Shown here piece after piece: positions 52,777 to 64,000 of a DNA stretch of 64,000 nt; the first letter of the stretch is position 1; every line of letters starts with the position of its first letter. Made by a program: the position numbers and the translations under genes. This DNA is from Odiellus spinosus. Its lineage: Eukaryota; Arthropoda; Arachnida; Opiliones; Phalangiidae. The stretch covers positions 2,978,376 to 3,042,375 of the forward strand of contig OY987239.1 of the NCBI GenBank assembly GCA_963920705.1. Reading direction: 5' to 3'. The notes beneath the pieces are model-generated. The model was not told the DNA's origin. It ran no database searches and saw only the letters and a list, made by a program, of their open reading frames with translations.

Positions 52777-54838
52777 AAGGTATTAACATCAAAAATAATG
52801 AAAAAATTAATTGGAATTTGGTTTAAAGGGCAATGGGGAAAATATAAAGATTTCGCTGCGGCTGTCGGAGGTATTAACATCAAAATTGCTGAAATAATTA
52901 ATTTAAATTTGGTTTAAAGGGCAATGGGGAAAATATAAAGATTTCATTGCGGCTGTCGGAGGTATTAACATCAAAATTGATGAAAAAATTTATTTAAATT
53001 TGGTTTAAATGGCAATGGGGAAAATATAAAGATTTCACTGCGGCTGTCGGAGGTAATAACATCAAAATTGATGAAAAATTTAATTTTAATTGGGTTTAAA
53101 GGGCAATGGGGAAAATGTAGAGATCTGACTGAATCAAGTGAGGCTGCCCCAGCTATTAACATCAAAAATTATGAAAAAATTTAGTTTAATTAGGTTTAAA
53201 GGGCAATGGTAAAAATGTAGAAATTTGACTAAATCAAGTGCGGCTGCCCCAGCTATTAACATCAAAAAAATGTAAAAATTAATTTTAATTGGGATTAAAG
53301 GGCAATGGTAAAAATGTACAGATTTGACTGAATCAAGTGCGGCTGCCCCAGCTATTAACATCAAAAATAAGGAAAAAATTCATTTTAATTGGGATTAAAG
53401 GGCAATGGTAAAAATGTAGAGATTTGACTGAATCAAGTGCGGCTGCCCCAGCTATTAACATCAAAAATAATGAAAAAATAAATTTTAACTGGGATTAAAG
53501 GGCACTGGTAAAAATGTAGAAATTTGACTGAATCAAGTGAGGCTGCCCCAGCTATTAACATTAAAAATTGTGAAAAAATTAATTTTAATTGGGTTTAAAG
53601 GGCAATGGTAAAAATGTAGAGATCTGACTGAATCAAGTGCGGCTGCCGCAGCTATTAACATCAAAAATTATGAAAAAAATAATTTTAATTGGGATTAAAG
53701 GGCAATGGTAAAAATGTAGAGATCTGACTGAATCAAGTGAGGCTGCCCCAGCTATTAACATCAAAAATAATGAAAAAATAAATTTTAATTGGGATTAAAG
53801 GGCACTGGTAAAAATGTAGAAATTTGACTGAATCAAGTGAGGCTGCCCCAGCTATTAACATCAAAAATTGTGAAAAAATTAATTTTAATTGGGTTTAAAG
53901 GGCAATGGTAAAAATGTAGAGATCTGACTGAATCAAGTGCGGCTGCCGCAGATATTAACATCAAAAATTATGAAAAAATTAATTTTAATTGGGATTAAAG
54001 GGCAATGGTAAAAATGTAGAGATCTGACTGAATCAAGTGAGGCTGCCCCAGCTATTAACATCAAAAATTGTGAAAAAAAAAAAAATTTTAATTGGGTTTA
54101 AAGGGCAATGGTAAAAATGTAGAGATCTGACTGAATCAAGTGAGGCTGCCGCAGTTATTAACATCAAAAATTATGAAAAAATTAATTTTAATTTAGATTA
54201 AAGGGCAATGGTAAAAATGTAGAGATTTGACTGAATCAAGTGCGGCTGCCCCAGCTATTAACATCAAAAATAATGAAAAAATTAATTTTAATTGGGATTA
54301 AAGGGCAATGGTAAAAATGTAGAGATTTGACTGAATCAAGTGCGGCTGCCCCAGCTATTAACATCAAAAATAATGAAAAAATTAATTTTAATTGGGATTA
54401 AAGGGCAATGGTAAAAATGTAGAGATTTGACTGAATCAAGTGCGGCTGCCCCAGCTATTAACATCAAAAATAATGAAAAAATTAATTTTAATTGGGATTA
54501 AAGGGCAATGGTAAAAATGTAGAGATTTGACTGAATCAAGTGCGGCTGCCCCAGCTATTAACATCAAAAATAATGAAAAAATTAATTTTAATTGGGATTA
54601 AGGGGCACTGGTAAAAATGTAGAAATTTGACTGAATCAAGTGAGGCTGCCCGAGCTATTAACATCAAAAATTATGAAAAAGTTAATTTTAATTGGGATTA
54701 AAGGGCACTGGTAAAAATGTAGAGATTTGACTGAATCAAGTGCGGCTGCCGCAGCTATTAACATTAAAAATTATGAAAAAATTTATTTTAATTGGGTTTA
54801 AAGGGCAATGGTAAAAATGTAGAGATTTGACTGAATCA
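52777..54838 (+). repeat. ~100-bp satellite, about 21 units
   Basis: Unit: CTATTAACATCAAAAAT, A-rich spacer, GGGATTAAAGGGCAATGGTA, TGACTGAATCAAGTG. The first four units are shorter (about 90 bp, with GGAGG instead of CCAGC and no GACTGAATCAAG piece); the rest are 99-103 bp. Frames in it follow the repeat and are not genes. Confidence 0.97.
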
Positions 54839-54900
54839 CTTTTTAAAGGGCTAGTCTTTTAATATAGAAGTTAACACTTTCGTGTTAGACTGAAGTGACA

Positions 54901-56377
54901 GATATTATATCAAAAATGTCTTTGCGAACAAAGACCCAGAAGGACATGTTATGGCCTTGAATGTCTGAAGTGACAGATATTTTATTTTCTTTTAAAACAT
55001 TAAATTTAAATACAATTAAATTTTCTTTTAAAACATGAAATTTAAATACAATTAGATTTTCTTTTAAAACGAAATTTAAATATAATCACAATCTGGCACG
55101 ATTTAGAGTTTCAAATTTCAAAACAACTGATTTTATTCACTCGGAAATATTTAAGAAAATACATAACAGACGATTTTCTCCCATTGACGCTTAACATTAA
55201 ATTTCGCTTGATTATTTTTCAGGGATTACGTGTCAAACAAAACGAAACTTTTCGTTCGATAGAAAAATATACTTAATTTAGCTTTGGCTTTAGGCATAGA
55301 CTCAAAGTTCTATGATCTGATCTCATACCTTAATTGGATAATGTTTTCTATGGATAATGCTTTATTATAACTCCTCGACTTTAGTCGAGGCAATTCGTTC
55401 ATGTTAGCTTATGAATGCTTATCAAGGAATTTAAAGGGAAAAAAATTCCCCATATTTTAATTTTTAATCTAGGTTGCAAACGAACAAACCTAATCCATGG
55501 ATAATGTTTTATTACAACTCCTCGACTTTAGTCGAGGCAATTCGTTCATGTTAGCTTATGAATGCTTATCAAGGAATTTAAAGGGAATAAAAATTCCACA
55601 TATTTTAATTTTTAATTTGGGTTGCAAACGAACAAACCTAATCCATGGATAATGTTTTTTTATAACTCCTAATAACTAATTAGTGGTCCCTTATGGAAAT
55701 CATCATTTTAATTGTACGGTTTTAATGAAAAGAAAAATGAAAGTATTACAATTTATTTAATAACCTTATCCGCTCTAAAATTCGTCGCTTTGAAATTCTC
55801 TTCCCTAGCGCGCACAATATAGCTTTGAAAGTACAAATTGTTATGGTTTGCGTCGTCTGCTAAGTTAGAAAAGAAGGTGACTTTAAACGGGCTTTAAAAA
55901 AACACATTTCCCTTTATCATAAACCCATTCCAATAAACCGGCGAGTATTTTTAACGATCCGTTCAATTGCGGGTCGTGGAAATTCGGGTTAAATTAAGAA
56001 AACAAAAAGTGGACTCGCGTTATACTGAAAAATAACAGTTCAATACACGTTTTCCCTGAAAAATAATTTAGCGAATTTTAATGTTAAGCGTCAATGGGAG
56101 AAAATCGTCTGTTATGTATTTTCTTAAATATTTCCGAGTGAATAAAATCAGTTGTTTTGAAATTTGAAACTCTAAATCGTGCCAGATTGTGATTATATTT
56201 AAATTTCGTTTTAAAAGAAAATCTAATTGTATTTAAATTTCATGTTTTAAAAGAAAATTTAATTGTATTTAAATTTAATGTTTTAAAAGAAAATTAAATA
56301 TCTGTCACTTCAGACATTCAAGGCCATAACATGTCCTTCTGGGTCTTTGTTCGCAAAGACATTTTTGATATAATATA
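54901..56377. mobile_element. large fold-back element with ~310-bp inverted repeats
   Basis: The left arm (about 54901-55210) and right arm (about 56065-56377) are near-perfect inverted copies, for example TTTGCGAACAAAGACCCAGA against TCTGGGTCTTTGTTCGCAAA. The centre contains a 145-bp direct duplication (55370 and 55515, with CTCCTCGACTTTAGTCGAGG, itself a palindrome). No transposase frame, so non-autonomous. It lies against a copy of the hairpin repeat family. Confidence 0.85.
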
Positions 56378-58700
56378 GAAAAGAGCTTAGCGTGTGCTGC
56401 CACGGGGAATTAAACGGTCACATTTCTTTAAATTTTTGCACAATTTCTTAAATATCTCGAATTTTAAATTTATTTTTCAACTGAATTATTAATTAGATTA
56501 AGTTGAACCATATTGATAATTTTAATTATAATATAAATTAATATTGCGTTTCATTTCCGTAAACGATATCACACCATAAGCCTAATTTGCATTCATTCCA
56601 AAAAGGTAGTATATAAACCCTTCGAAAGCCTTTATTAATCGAGTGATGTGGCCATGAAGTTGGGAAGAAAACCCCCTCCCTTCAATATCTTGTTGATTCT
56701 TGATCTTTAGGCGCTTGGTTCGCAAAGCTAATTTACCCATTGGTGGGGCGATGTTTGGAGAATGGAAGAATGATGAGGACCATATTAGTGAGGGACGCCT
56801 TGCTGAGATCGGAAACTGGAGGTTGGACCTTGGTGTAGGTATGGTCGGAGGTGATTATAACAGTGGGAGATCAATCGCCTTCAACTGTACAGCATCGAGG
56901 TTTGACCGTAAAGTGGATGGTGAAATGCGAAAATATGCAATTGGAGACGTCCTGTTGTATGTAATTGCACGATACCTGAAACTCAACGTGGCAGCCACGC
57001 TTAAAGGAGGTAATTCCCCGGAATTGAACGATAAGCTGGTATGATTACGTCTCTAGACTTTTTGCTCCACGAGCTAGGTCACGTGATATCCGGTTACATC
57101 GGAAGTAGTGTACGCCGGAAGTGACACACAGACACACAGACACACACACACACACGACCAGTGTAAAACCTCCCTTTAATTGAAAAAGAAAAGTATATTC
57201 GATTTGGTTAAATTTGCCCAAGATATCGCCAAAAAACGAAAAACACATAATATGTGTTTTTGAGGTTATGAGCTGAAAATTTGCACATGACCACCTTTAG
57301 TCATGCTCATTATTGGACGATTATTTTTCTTTCAAAGGCAATTTTCACTATCTTATCCGGCTAGGCCCTTTATTTCTAGTTTAATATTTGATTGTTATTT
57401 TTTGTTTACTGATGGATAAGGCCTATTTAAACGATAAGGAATCGATAAAAAAATCACTTTTTGTTAGGTTGCATTCTCTACTCAAAGAAACTGCACTGTA
57501 TTAAATATTTATTGTCAAAACTACTTTAAAATCCGGTATTTTATCATTTAGTAACGTACGTTAAGGGGTCATTCGTACATGGTTCATTTCGTTACTCTTA
57601 TACGGCGCCCCGTACGACAAAACTTAATGGAACATTTTCGTCTTAAAATGACCCATAGAACTCACTGTAGCTCGGTTCTTACACCATTTTTGAAACATCC
57701 TGTATATTCCTGTATCATAAATATAGTAAATAGATACTAGACTACTAGACTCTGATTAAGATTTATTTTAAATTGATTTGAAATCTTAAATTAGGGGTGG
57801 GAACCGTATCATAACTCACCAAAGGTTTCGTTATAATATATGATTATGAAAATTTGCTAAGCCTTCAAAAAGGACTAATGTGAATCTGCTATTTAGTATG
57901 ATGATAAAACACGAGATGGCACTGTTTTTCATAATAGGGGTCTCAGTTTTTCTGGTTGTTTGGGTATAATTATTTCCTAGTCGTTGAATTATATCCTTCC
58001 ACAGTATCCCCCTTATCACGGAAGAGGGTGACGGGTCTGTGATAATTGGACTCTATTGTGGCGGCATCTTCAAGTTTACGCATAAAACACCGTTATAATA
58101 TCCATTTATTATCGTAAGATGAGAAAAATTAAACTTAACATAGTCAAATTATACCACGAACTACGGCCGACTTTTACGGTTCGTTGGAAGTAATGACGCG
58201 AGATAATAAATAAGAAAATGATAAAATTTCGGTAAGTTATTTTTAAACCAGATTCGCTAATCTCAGGCGTTATAATTATCAAAATTAATTCATGAACTAA
58301 AGAAGATTTCAATTCTAATTTAAGTGAAAACCGCGAACTGATAGCATTTGTAGATCGCTATATAATTAGGTTCGGCAAATGACCCATTTTGGTGAGTTTC
58401 CCATTGACTACCGCCTTAATAGTTAATTTTTACAGTAAGAGAAAACTGGTGGATCAAAAATACTTTATTTTGTGGTGAGGAATGCGCCCTCAAAATACTC
58501 CGAAAACTTTTGTAGTCAAGCAATTTTTAAAGGAATTGATCTCGCCCCAAACGCATGAATTTTATATTCATTTTACATTAATCTCTTGAAATGTTATCCT
58601 CGAGAAAAGTGGAAAAGTTCAAAAGGTTTTTTGCTAATTAATGATAATTGATAATTGAAAATAATTTCGTAGATACAGCTTTGCTTCAAAATTTGGATAT
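56378..58700. repeat. dispersed repeat remnants and gene-free DNA
   Basis: 56378-57175 is a diverged hairpin-family copy, ending in a short (CA)n run. 57250-57345 and 57365-57485 are copies of other dispersed motifs. 57490-58700 is AT-rich, with no recognised gene; its small open frames lack domains. Confidence 0.6.
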
Positions 58701-59322
58701 TTACACGCATCCCAATTTGTTTCGCTTTGAATCATAAAAGTTGAATACGTTACGAATTAGCACGGTCGAGTATTCGACGACGAAAATGAGACCGGCCATG
58801 ATAGAGCCGATGACGAAAAGGTCAACTACGCTCTTGACGTCGCTGAAGGTCGTGTCTTGAAATACTTCCCCCGGTTTGGTCCATCGCATGCCGAAAAATA
58901 GGAAGTCCATCTCGTTGAAGAAATTAGCCATGATCTTCTTCTCCATTTCCATCGTAGCACTTTCGTTGGGAATAATTTTAAACAATTGTTGCAACGCCTT
59001 AAAAACTCTTCTTAAAAGGTGATACGCGGCTCATTAAAAAGAACTGAGACGTTCCGCCCAAATGATGTAGCAGGAAATTTCATTATAGAAATAGATTTAT
59101 ACGTTTAAAACACTTTTTCTAAACCAAAAATGACATTCGAATAAAAGTATGGCAAATCAAAAGCTAGTTTTGAATTTCTGGAGTTTTTCTAAACCTTTTT
59201 GAATGCTTTAGAGTTCTAATACAATGTAGGATTATATAGAATTTCGAGTCAAATTATTACAAGAGCTTAGACCAATAAATCTAGAAACCGATTAATCCTT
59301 CCTTTGAAGAGTGTTTCTCTAA

Positions 59323-60384
59323 TACGGTTCCATGAGTACCACTCTGATGGGGTAAAAGTTATTGAACTAGCTCGGACGGGACTTACTTCATACGCCTAAC
59401 GAAAATTGGAAAATTTCTCCCTTTTTTGGGGGCTGAAGCCTCAAAACATGTAGGACGCCCGCGATTTATTATTTAAAAATCCCGAGCTTTAGCCTTCCCA
59501 TGAGTACGATACGAGCGGAATTTGCTTGACTCTTTGAGCATAAATATAGCATATCCATCCGCCTGAGGATTTTCCTTTTTTGCAACCTTCTCTTGAACTT
59601 TGTAACGAGCAGTTGGCGAGACTGTGAGAACCACCTCCCATTTTTTCCCACCAAAAATAAGAAATGCCATTCTATTCACTTTTGAACTTTTCAAACCACT
59701 AGTAGGCTTCAAAGGAGGGTTCATCCGCTTCTGGTTTGGACTAAATTTATTTCGCCGCGTCTCACCCTTTAAAAGATATTACGTAATCTCACAAGCCGTT
59801 GATGGCGTCCACTGTTCTGGAGGAGGCGTTGCGAGCTATGGGAAAAACGATGAATGTGCTGTAGAGGGGTTCGGAGAAAGAGATCAGGTCACGTGGTGGC
59901 GCTTGCGACGTAATGCTGAGCAACGCTTTCACTCCAATTTTCCCAATGAGTTCCGCGATGATTAGATAATTATTTTTATAGATTAAATCCATAAATGAAG
60001 TTTCAAGTAAATCAATCTCCTCCTTCCGTTGCATTTGCTTCTTCAGTTCTAAGTAATTGTCGTCGATCTCAGCCATCTTGTTGACGAATCCCTCCTCGAT
60101 ATAGTCCTTGATGAGAAAAACGTGTTCATATCGATCCCGGAGTAAATTTTCCACGGAGTCAACGTAGCTGTATTCGGTTTTGGTGAACTTTGAACTGAGG
60201 TTGCTACACATGTCGATGTAAATGAAAGAGATGGCTATTAACCAAACCGCCAGCTTAGAATCCTGAGTAAACGTACGAATGCTGAAAAGAAATTAAGAAA
60301 AAAAAAACACATGAATTTTAAACTCTTTGTTAATTTAGGGACGCTACACAAGCTATTTTTAAACCATTTGAATAGTTATGATGC
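59323..60384. repeat. parent of the 3264-4335 duplication
   Basis: Near-identical to 3264-4335 and embedded in the receptor gene, so this is the source locus. Differences are a few substitutions and the 13-bp deletion. Confidence 0.9.
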
Positions 60385-60479
60385 GCGAAAATACGTTTCA
60401 AAACTCACCAAAGGTTTCGTGGTAATTTTCACATAATTATTATAATCGCGAACTAGACTTGCTAAGCCTAAGTTTAACG

Positions 60480-60716
60480 GAACCGGCCAATTGGGCGCCG
60501 ACATTTGGGCACCGCCACTTGGGCGCCGGACATTTGGACGCCTGGACATTTGGACTCCGAGCCATTTGGGCGCCGGGACATTTCGACGCCGTGCCATTTG
60601 GGCGCCGGGACATTTGGACGCCGTGCCATTTGGGCGCCGGGACATTTAGACGCCGAGCCATTTGGGCGCTGGGACATTTGGGCGCCAGGACATTTAGGCG
60701 CCGGGACATTTGAGCC
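60480..60716 (+). repeat. 16-bp minisatellite, forward
   Basis: About 14 imperfect copies of GACATTTGGGCGCCGG, alternating with a variant GCCATTTG. Lies in the intron of the receptor gene. Open frames in all phases come from the repeat. Confidence 0.9.
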
Positions 60717-61309
60717 ACATTTTAGGTTAGGCTAAGCAAAGATTATAACCAATGAGCAGGTTTTTCTTTCGAATGGGATTCGGCCCAATGTCTCCCAATA
60801 ATGTTTACCTCCCCGACTGAACTTTAGTTGATTCATTGAGGTTAAGTTTCGTAAGATTACGTTTTCATCACCGATTTAATATTTTGGTTTCGAACTTGTT
60901 AATAAACCATTTTGCCTGAAACGCAAAATTTGTTTAGAACCAAGAGGGTCAGAAGTACAATCGTTAATAATATCTTGTAATATTTTATTTTCATTTTTCG
61001 TAAGAAATACAAATACTAATTATCTTTTAATTAAACAATGGATTATTCCATTACGATAATATCTTCGGCTAGCCCGTCCGTCTTGTAATATTTTAGGTTA
61101 GGTTAGATAATTACACGAACTATCCCGTTCATCCAACTAAATAATATCTTCGGCTAGCCCGTTCGTCTTGTAATATTTTAGGTTAGCTTGGCGTAAAGCG
61201 CATTAGGCGGCACTCAGCGGAGCCTGACCATGAGTAGAGAGGGCGCCGTTCAGCGCTCGGGTAAGGATACTATACGATCGGGTGCCCAAATATCGTTCAA
61301 GTTTTTCCG

Positions 61310-61490
61310 ACTATTGCGCCCAAATATCTCGGCACCCAAATGTCTCGGCGCCCAAATGTCTCGGCGCCCAAGTGTCTCGGCGCCCAAATGTCTCGGCGCC
61401 CAAATGTCTCGGCGCCCAAGTGTCTCGGCGTCCAAGTGTCTCGGCGCCCAATTGTCCCGGCACCCAAAAGGCGGCGCCCAAATGTCGCGG
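61310..61490 (-). repeat. 16-bp minisatellite, inverted
   Basis: About ten copies of GCGCCCAAATGTCTCG, which is the reverse complement of the unit at 60480-60716. The two arrays face each other across about 600 bp. Confidence 0.9.
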
Positions 61491-62588
61491 ATCGTAAATT
61501 TAAGGAGAGTTTCTTGGCCAGGCTTTCAAAGTAAGTTGCCATTAAACGTATAAAAATAGCCCATGAACCAATTAAACTCTAAAAAGCACGCTATTCCTAA
61601 CAAACATATCTTTCGGTTCACACAATGCCATTTCAGAGACGAACTCTTATTGGTATCAGCAAATGACTCCTTTGGAAAAAATCAATATTTCTTCGAGCCT
61701 ATCGTTTCGTAACTTTAATGATTATCCGAGAATTACTACTTCGACTTTGTCGCAAGATTTGATAACGTGTTTAGGCGTGTTTTAACAATCTAAATAGATT
61801 GTATCCAGAGTCTAAAATCAGTTCAATTAAAAAATGTTAACTATCTGACGTTCGAAGAAGAACAATAGGCTAGTTCTCCATAAGTTTTCATAGAATTCGT
61901 GCGCGAAATTCCTCAGGGTCAAGGTAATTTTGAGGTCCAGGGGCAGATTAATGACGGACATCTCAGCGGAAATGAATGTCAAACTTGCCATCAGACAAAT
62001 GATGAACTGGAATATTAAAATACAAATGGAAGCGAGAACAATCAATGATTTATTCTTCCCAAAAAAAATAGTTTAAGAATGTAAAGGGCTACTAGTTGAC
62101 GATGCCTTACCCAGGATTCCATATTCAGAAAATTAAGAGACGCCATGGTTATCTTGCGTGGAGTAGCTGACAAGATGTACGTCGAAGAGGCTTGGGCCGC
62201 CAGGGAGATTCGAGGACTGTTCGGTTGCCGATCAACCGAGAACAGAGACAATTCGCAAGGAAAAAACAACCATTCGGCACCCTGAGAAAAAATTTGATGA
62301 TCAGGTCCATATGAATTCCTACACCTAATAGATAAATATATAAAAAGTTCAGTTCGGCTTGATCAACTTGTTAGTTTAGCGGCCGCGTCACTGTAGACAT
62401 CACTCATCGCCTAGAGTTCCGGATGTAAAAAGAGCGCAGGCGCGGAGAAAGCAGGCGTTAAGCTTGAGAGTAAAACTTGAGATCTTTAGAATTTTGTCAT
62501 TCTGACTGCAGGCGCCGTGCTTCTGCGCAAGAAACGTCACAGGTGACGTCGACGCTCAACTTACGAAAAACGATTCCTCCCTCTTATA

Positions 62589-64000
62589 CAGGGTGTTTTA
62601 GAAAGGTCTGGAAAAAATGAAGGGGGTTCTTCGTGGGGTCAGACTGAGTAAAAAAGGTTTATGAACCTTTAGTCTCACGCGCTGCGTTGCGTAGATATGA
62701 GCCCTTGAAAATAGTCCTCAAAAATACGAAAAACGACCGAAAGGTGTAGGTAAGATTGTGCCTTTGACCATTATTGTTTTTCTATTTAATTGTGCATAAG
62801 CTAATTATCGAGAGATAAGTGAAACAAGGTGTTTATTAACTATTTTTTATAAAAAAAAAGCGTATCAACATGTTTAGGAGTGGGCAATCATTAACGTTGG
62901 TCAGAAGAACTTGAACTCAAACTGTGGTTTCGGGTGTAGAAAAGGGAATTTTACAAGACACCATTATTAATTACCATAATTAATTATGGTAAATAATCGG
63001 AATCAAAAGTATTTACAAAAATTGTTCGAAATGCATTCCGTCAGCGTTGATACACACTTGAGCCCTTCTAATAAATGATTGTCTAACTCGTGCGTTGCGT
63101 ATAGTTTCGCAGGCATCAATAATCCTTTGACGTAGATCTTCCACGTCACGCACTTCACTAACATAAACAAAAGTCCTTAAGGTGGCCCCGAAGAAAGAAA
63201 TAACAAGGGTTTAGGTACGGAGATTTGGCTGGTCACGCAACCGTTCCGCCACGACCAATCCACCTCAAAGGGAATGTTTCATTTAGGAAGGCCCTAACTA
63301 GGAGAGAAAAATGAGGTGGTGTACCGTCGTGCATAATCCACATGTCTCGTCTCAAGGCCAATGGTACGTCTTCAAGAAGCTCGAACAGATTGTCTTGAAG
63401 AAACGGGAGAAATGTCTCACCATTAAGCCTTGGCTGCAAAAAGAATGGTCCAATTAAATGGTCACCAACAATTCCGCACCAGACGTTTAAGCTGAATTGA
63501 ACTTGGTGAGCCCTAACACTTGTAGCGTGGGGTTTTGTTACGCCCACTGATGGCTGTTGTGCATGTTCAATATGCCATCACGGGAAAAATTGGCCTCATA
63601 CGTAACTAAAAGGTTTTGGGGTAAGTTGATGTCTTGATGTTGAGCGATAAACCACTGACAAAAGTCCAGTCTGCTCGGGTAATCCGTTTCGTTAAGGGCT
63701 TGGACCTTCTGTAGATGGTAAGGGTGAAACTGATGTCCTCGGAGTATTCACCAGATAAGATCGTGTCTTACTCCCAATTGGCGTCCAACTCGCTTAGTGC
63801 TTGTTCCTGGATCTTCGTCGAAAATGGTGAGTACTTGTTCCTCCACCTCTTCAGGAACGTCTGGAGCTACAGCACCTCGTCCCGCCGGTTGGATATGTCC
63901 ACCTTCCCTCAAACGTCTGTCGACAGTTTGGATAGTTTGTTGATTTCGGAGAAGACTGGACTTTTGTCAGTGGTTTATCGCTCAACATCAAGACATCAAC
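62589..64000 (-). mobile_element. Tc1/mariner-superfamily element, decayed transposase
   Basis: The 3' end begins at ACAGGGTGTTTTAGAAAGG (62589), a typical terminal sequence. On the minus strand the pieces read, in order, GGHIQPAGRGAVAPDVPEEV (about 63890), HPYHLQKVQALNETDYPSR, FSRDGILNMHNSHQW, WCGIVGDHLIGPFFLQPRL, MHDGTPPHFS, RWIGRGG and a C-terminal block ending GMHFEQFL (about 62995). The second catalytic Asp (MHDG) remains. The first (normally TDEA) is TYEA, and the third site (SPDLNPxDFF) reads SPYLNPCYFF. There are several stops and frameshifts, so it is inactive. It continues beyond the window. Confidence 0.8.
63954..64000. repeat. inverted copy of transposase segment at window end
   Basis: ACTGGACTTTTGTCAGTGG... 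to the window end is the reverse complement of 63629-63675. The transposase thus turns back on itself here. Confidence 0.9.

Larger units (their letters stand above)
58701..62281 (-). pseudogene. ionotropic-receptor-like gene (divergent iGluR), 13-bp deletion in M3
   Basis: Exons on the minus strand: 62281-62111 (end of S1, ending NFLNMESW), 62006 to about 61830 (M1 FIICLMASLTFISA, pore region ENLWRTSLLFFFERQ), 60281-59793 (M3, S2 lobe) and 59010-58701 (end of S2, M4 VVDLFVIGSIMAGLIFVVEYS, stop). The borders 62111/62006 and 59793/59010 keep phase. This order is that of insect ionotropic receptors, ligand-gated cation channels of chemosensory neurons. Upstream exons are not seen; a mariner-type element lies there. 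Compared with the copy at 3734-4235, this one lacks 13 bp in M3 between two GCCAG repeats, which causes an early stop. Confidence 0.72.

Noticed and set aside
52777..54838. Regular repeats considered as a CRISPR array
   Set aside because: The whole ~100-bp unit is repeated, with no unique spacers, in a eukaryotic setting. It is a satellite.
60376..61553. Several 60-107 aa frames (Ala/Arg/Pro-rich)
   Set aside because: Direct products of the 16-bp minisatellite; every phase is open because the unit lacks stops.

Overview
This window is nuclear DNA of an arthropod, most likely an insect. The evidence is a spliced clan-2-type cytochrome P450 gene, a spliced ionotropic-receptor-like (chemosensory) gene, short GT/AG introns, Copia, Penelope-like and Tc1/mariner elements, and dense AT-rich repeats. 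I could not fix the order or species.

Layout. 1-1.85 kb: 3' part of a frameshifted protein-primed DNA polymerase B of Polinton/Maverick type. 2.7-3.2 kb: a tRNA-derived SINE-like head and tandem repeats. 3.26-4.34 kb: partial duplicate of the receptor gene at 58.7-62.3 kb. 4.3-13.5 kb: two broken copies of one Copia retrotransposon; the longer is interrupted by a Penelope-like fragment with an 11-bp target duplication. 13.5-19 kb: repeats, including a (TCTGG)n array. 19.2-23.0 kb (minus): six P450 exons that join in phase, with no heme-binding exon seen. 24-30.9 kb: copies of long dispersed repeats, a cluster of four tRNA-Glu-like sequences with altered anticodons, and tandem duplications.

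30,879-47,991 is the main object: a 17.1-kb Polinton/Maverick (virus-like giant transposon). It has ~200-bp terminal inverted repeats (TIRs) and a perfect 6-bp target duplication (GATATA), and paralogous unoccupied sites lie at 25.1 and 29.75 kb. Rightward genes: putative penton, small basic pVI-like protein, major capsid protein, a 45-aa ORF and a 238-aa protein with PC4-like signatures, retroviral-type integrase, and a frameshifted adenovirus-type protease. Leftward genes: two unknowns, PolB with intact exonuclease and polymerase motifs, a single-BIR (IAP-like) protein, packaging ATPase, basic core-like protein, Pro/Thr-rich protein, and a membrane protein. The right arm adds a gene that appears spliced, exon-like fragments, and a TIR-proximal membrane protein. 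Replication (PolB), integration (INT), capsid formation (penton, MCP, protease, core proteins) and packaging (ATPase) are all represented. The BIR protein, the PxDLS motif at the PolB N-terminus and the nuclear-receptor-like half-site arrays in the TIRs point to host interaction, by inference.

48-64 kb: more copies of the dispersed repeats, a ~100-bp satellite (52.8-54.8 kb), two fold-back elements, the parental receptor gene (broken by a 13-bp deletion), an inverted pair of 16-bp minisatellites, and a dead Tc1/mariner-type transposase ending in a palindromic rearrangement at the window edge. Only the P450, the receptor and most Polinton genes look like real protein genes. The rest is mainly repeats and decayed mobile DNA.
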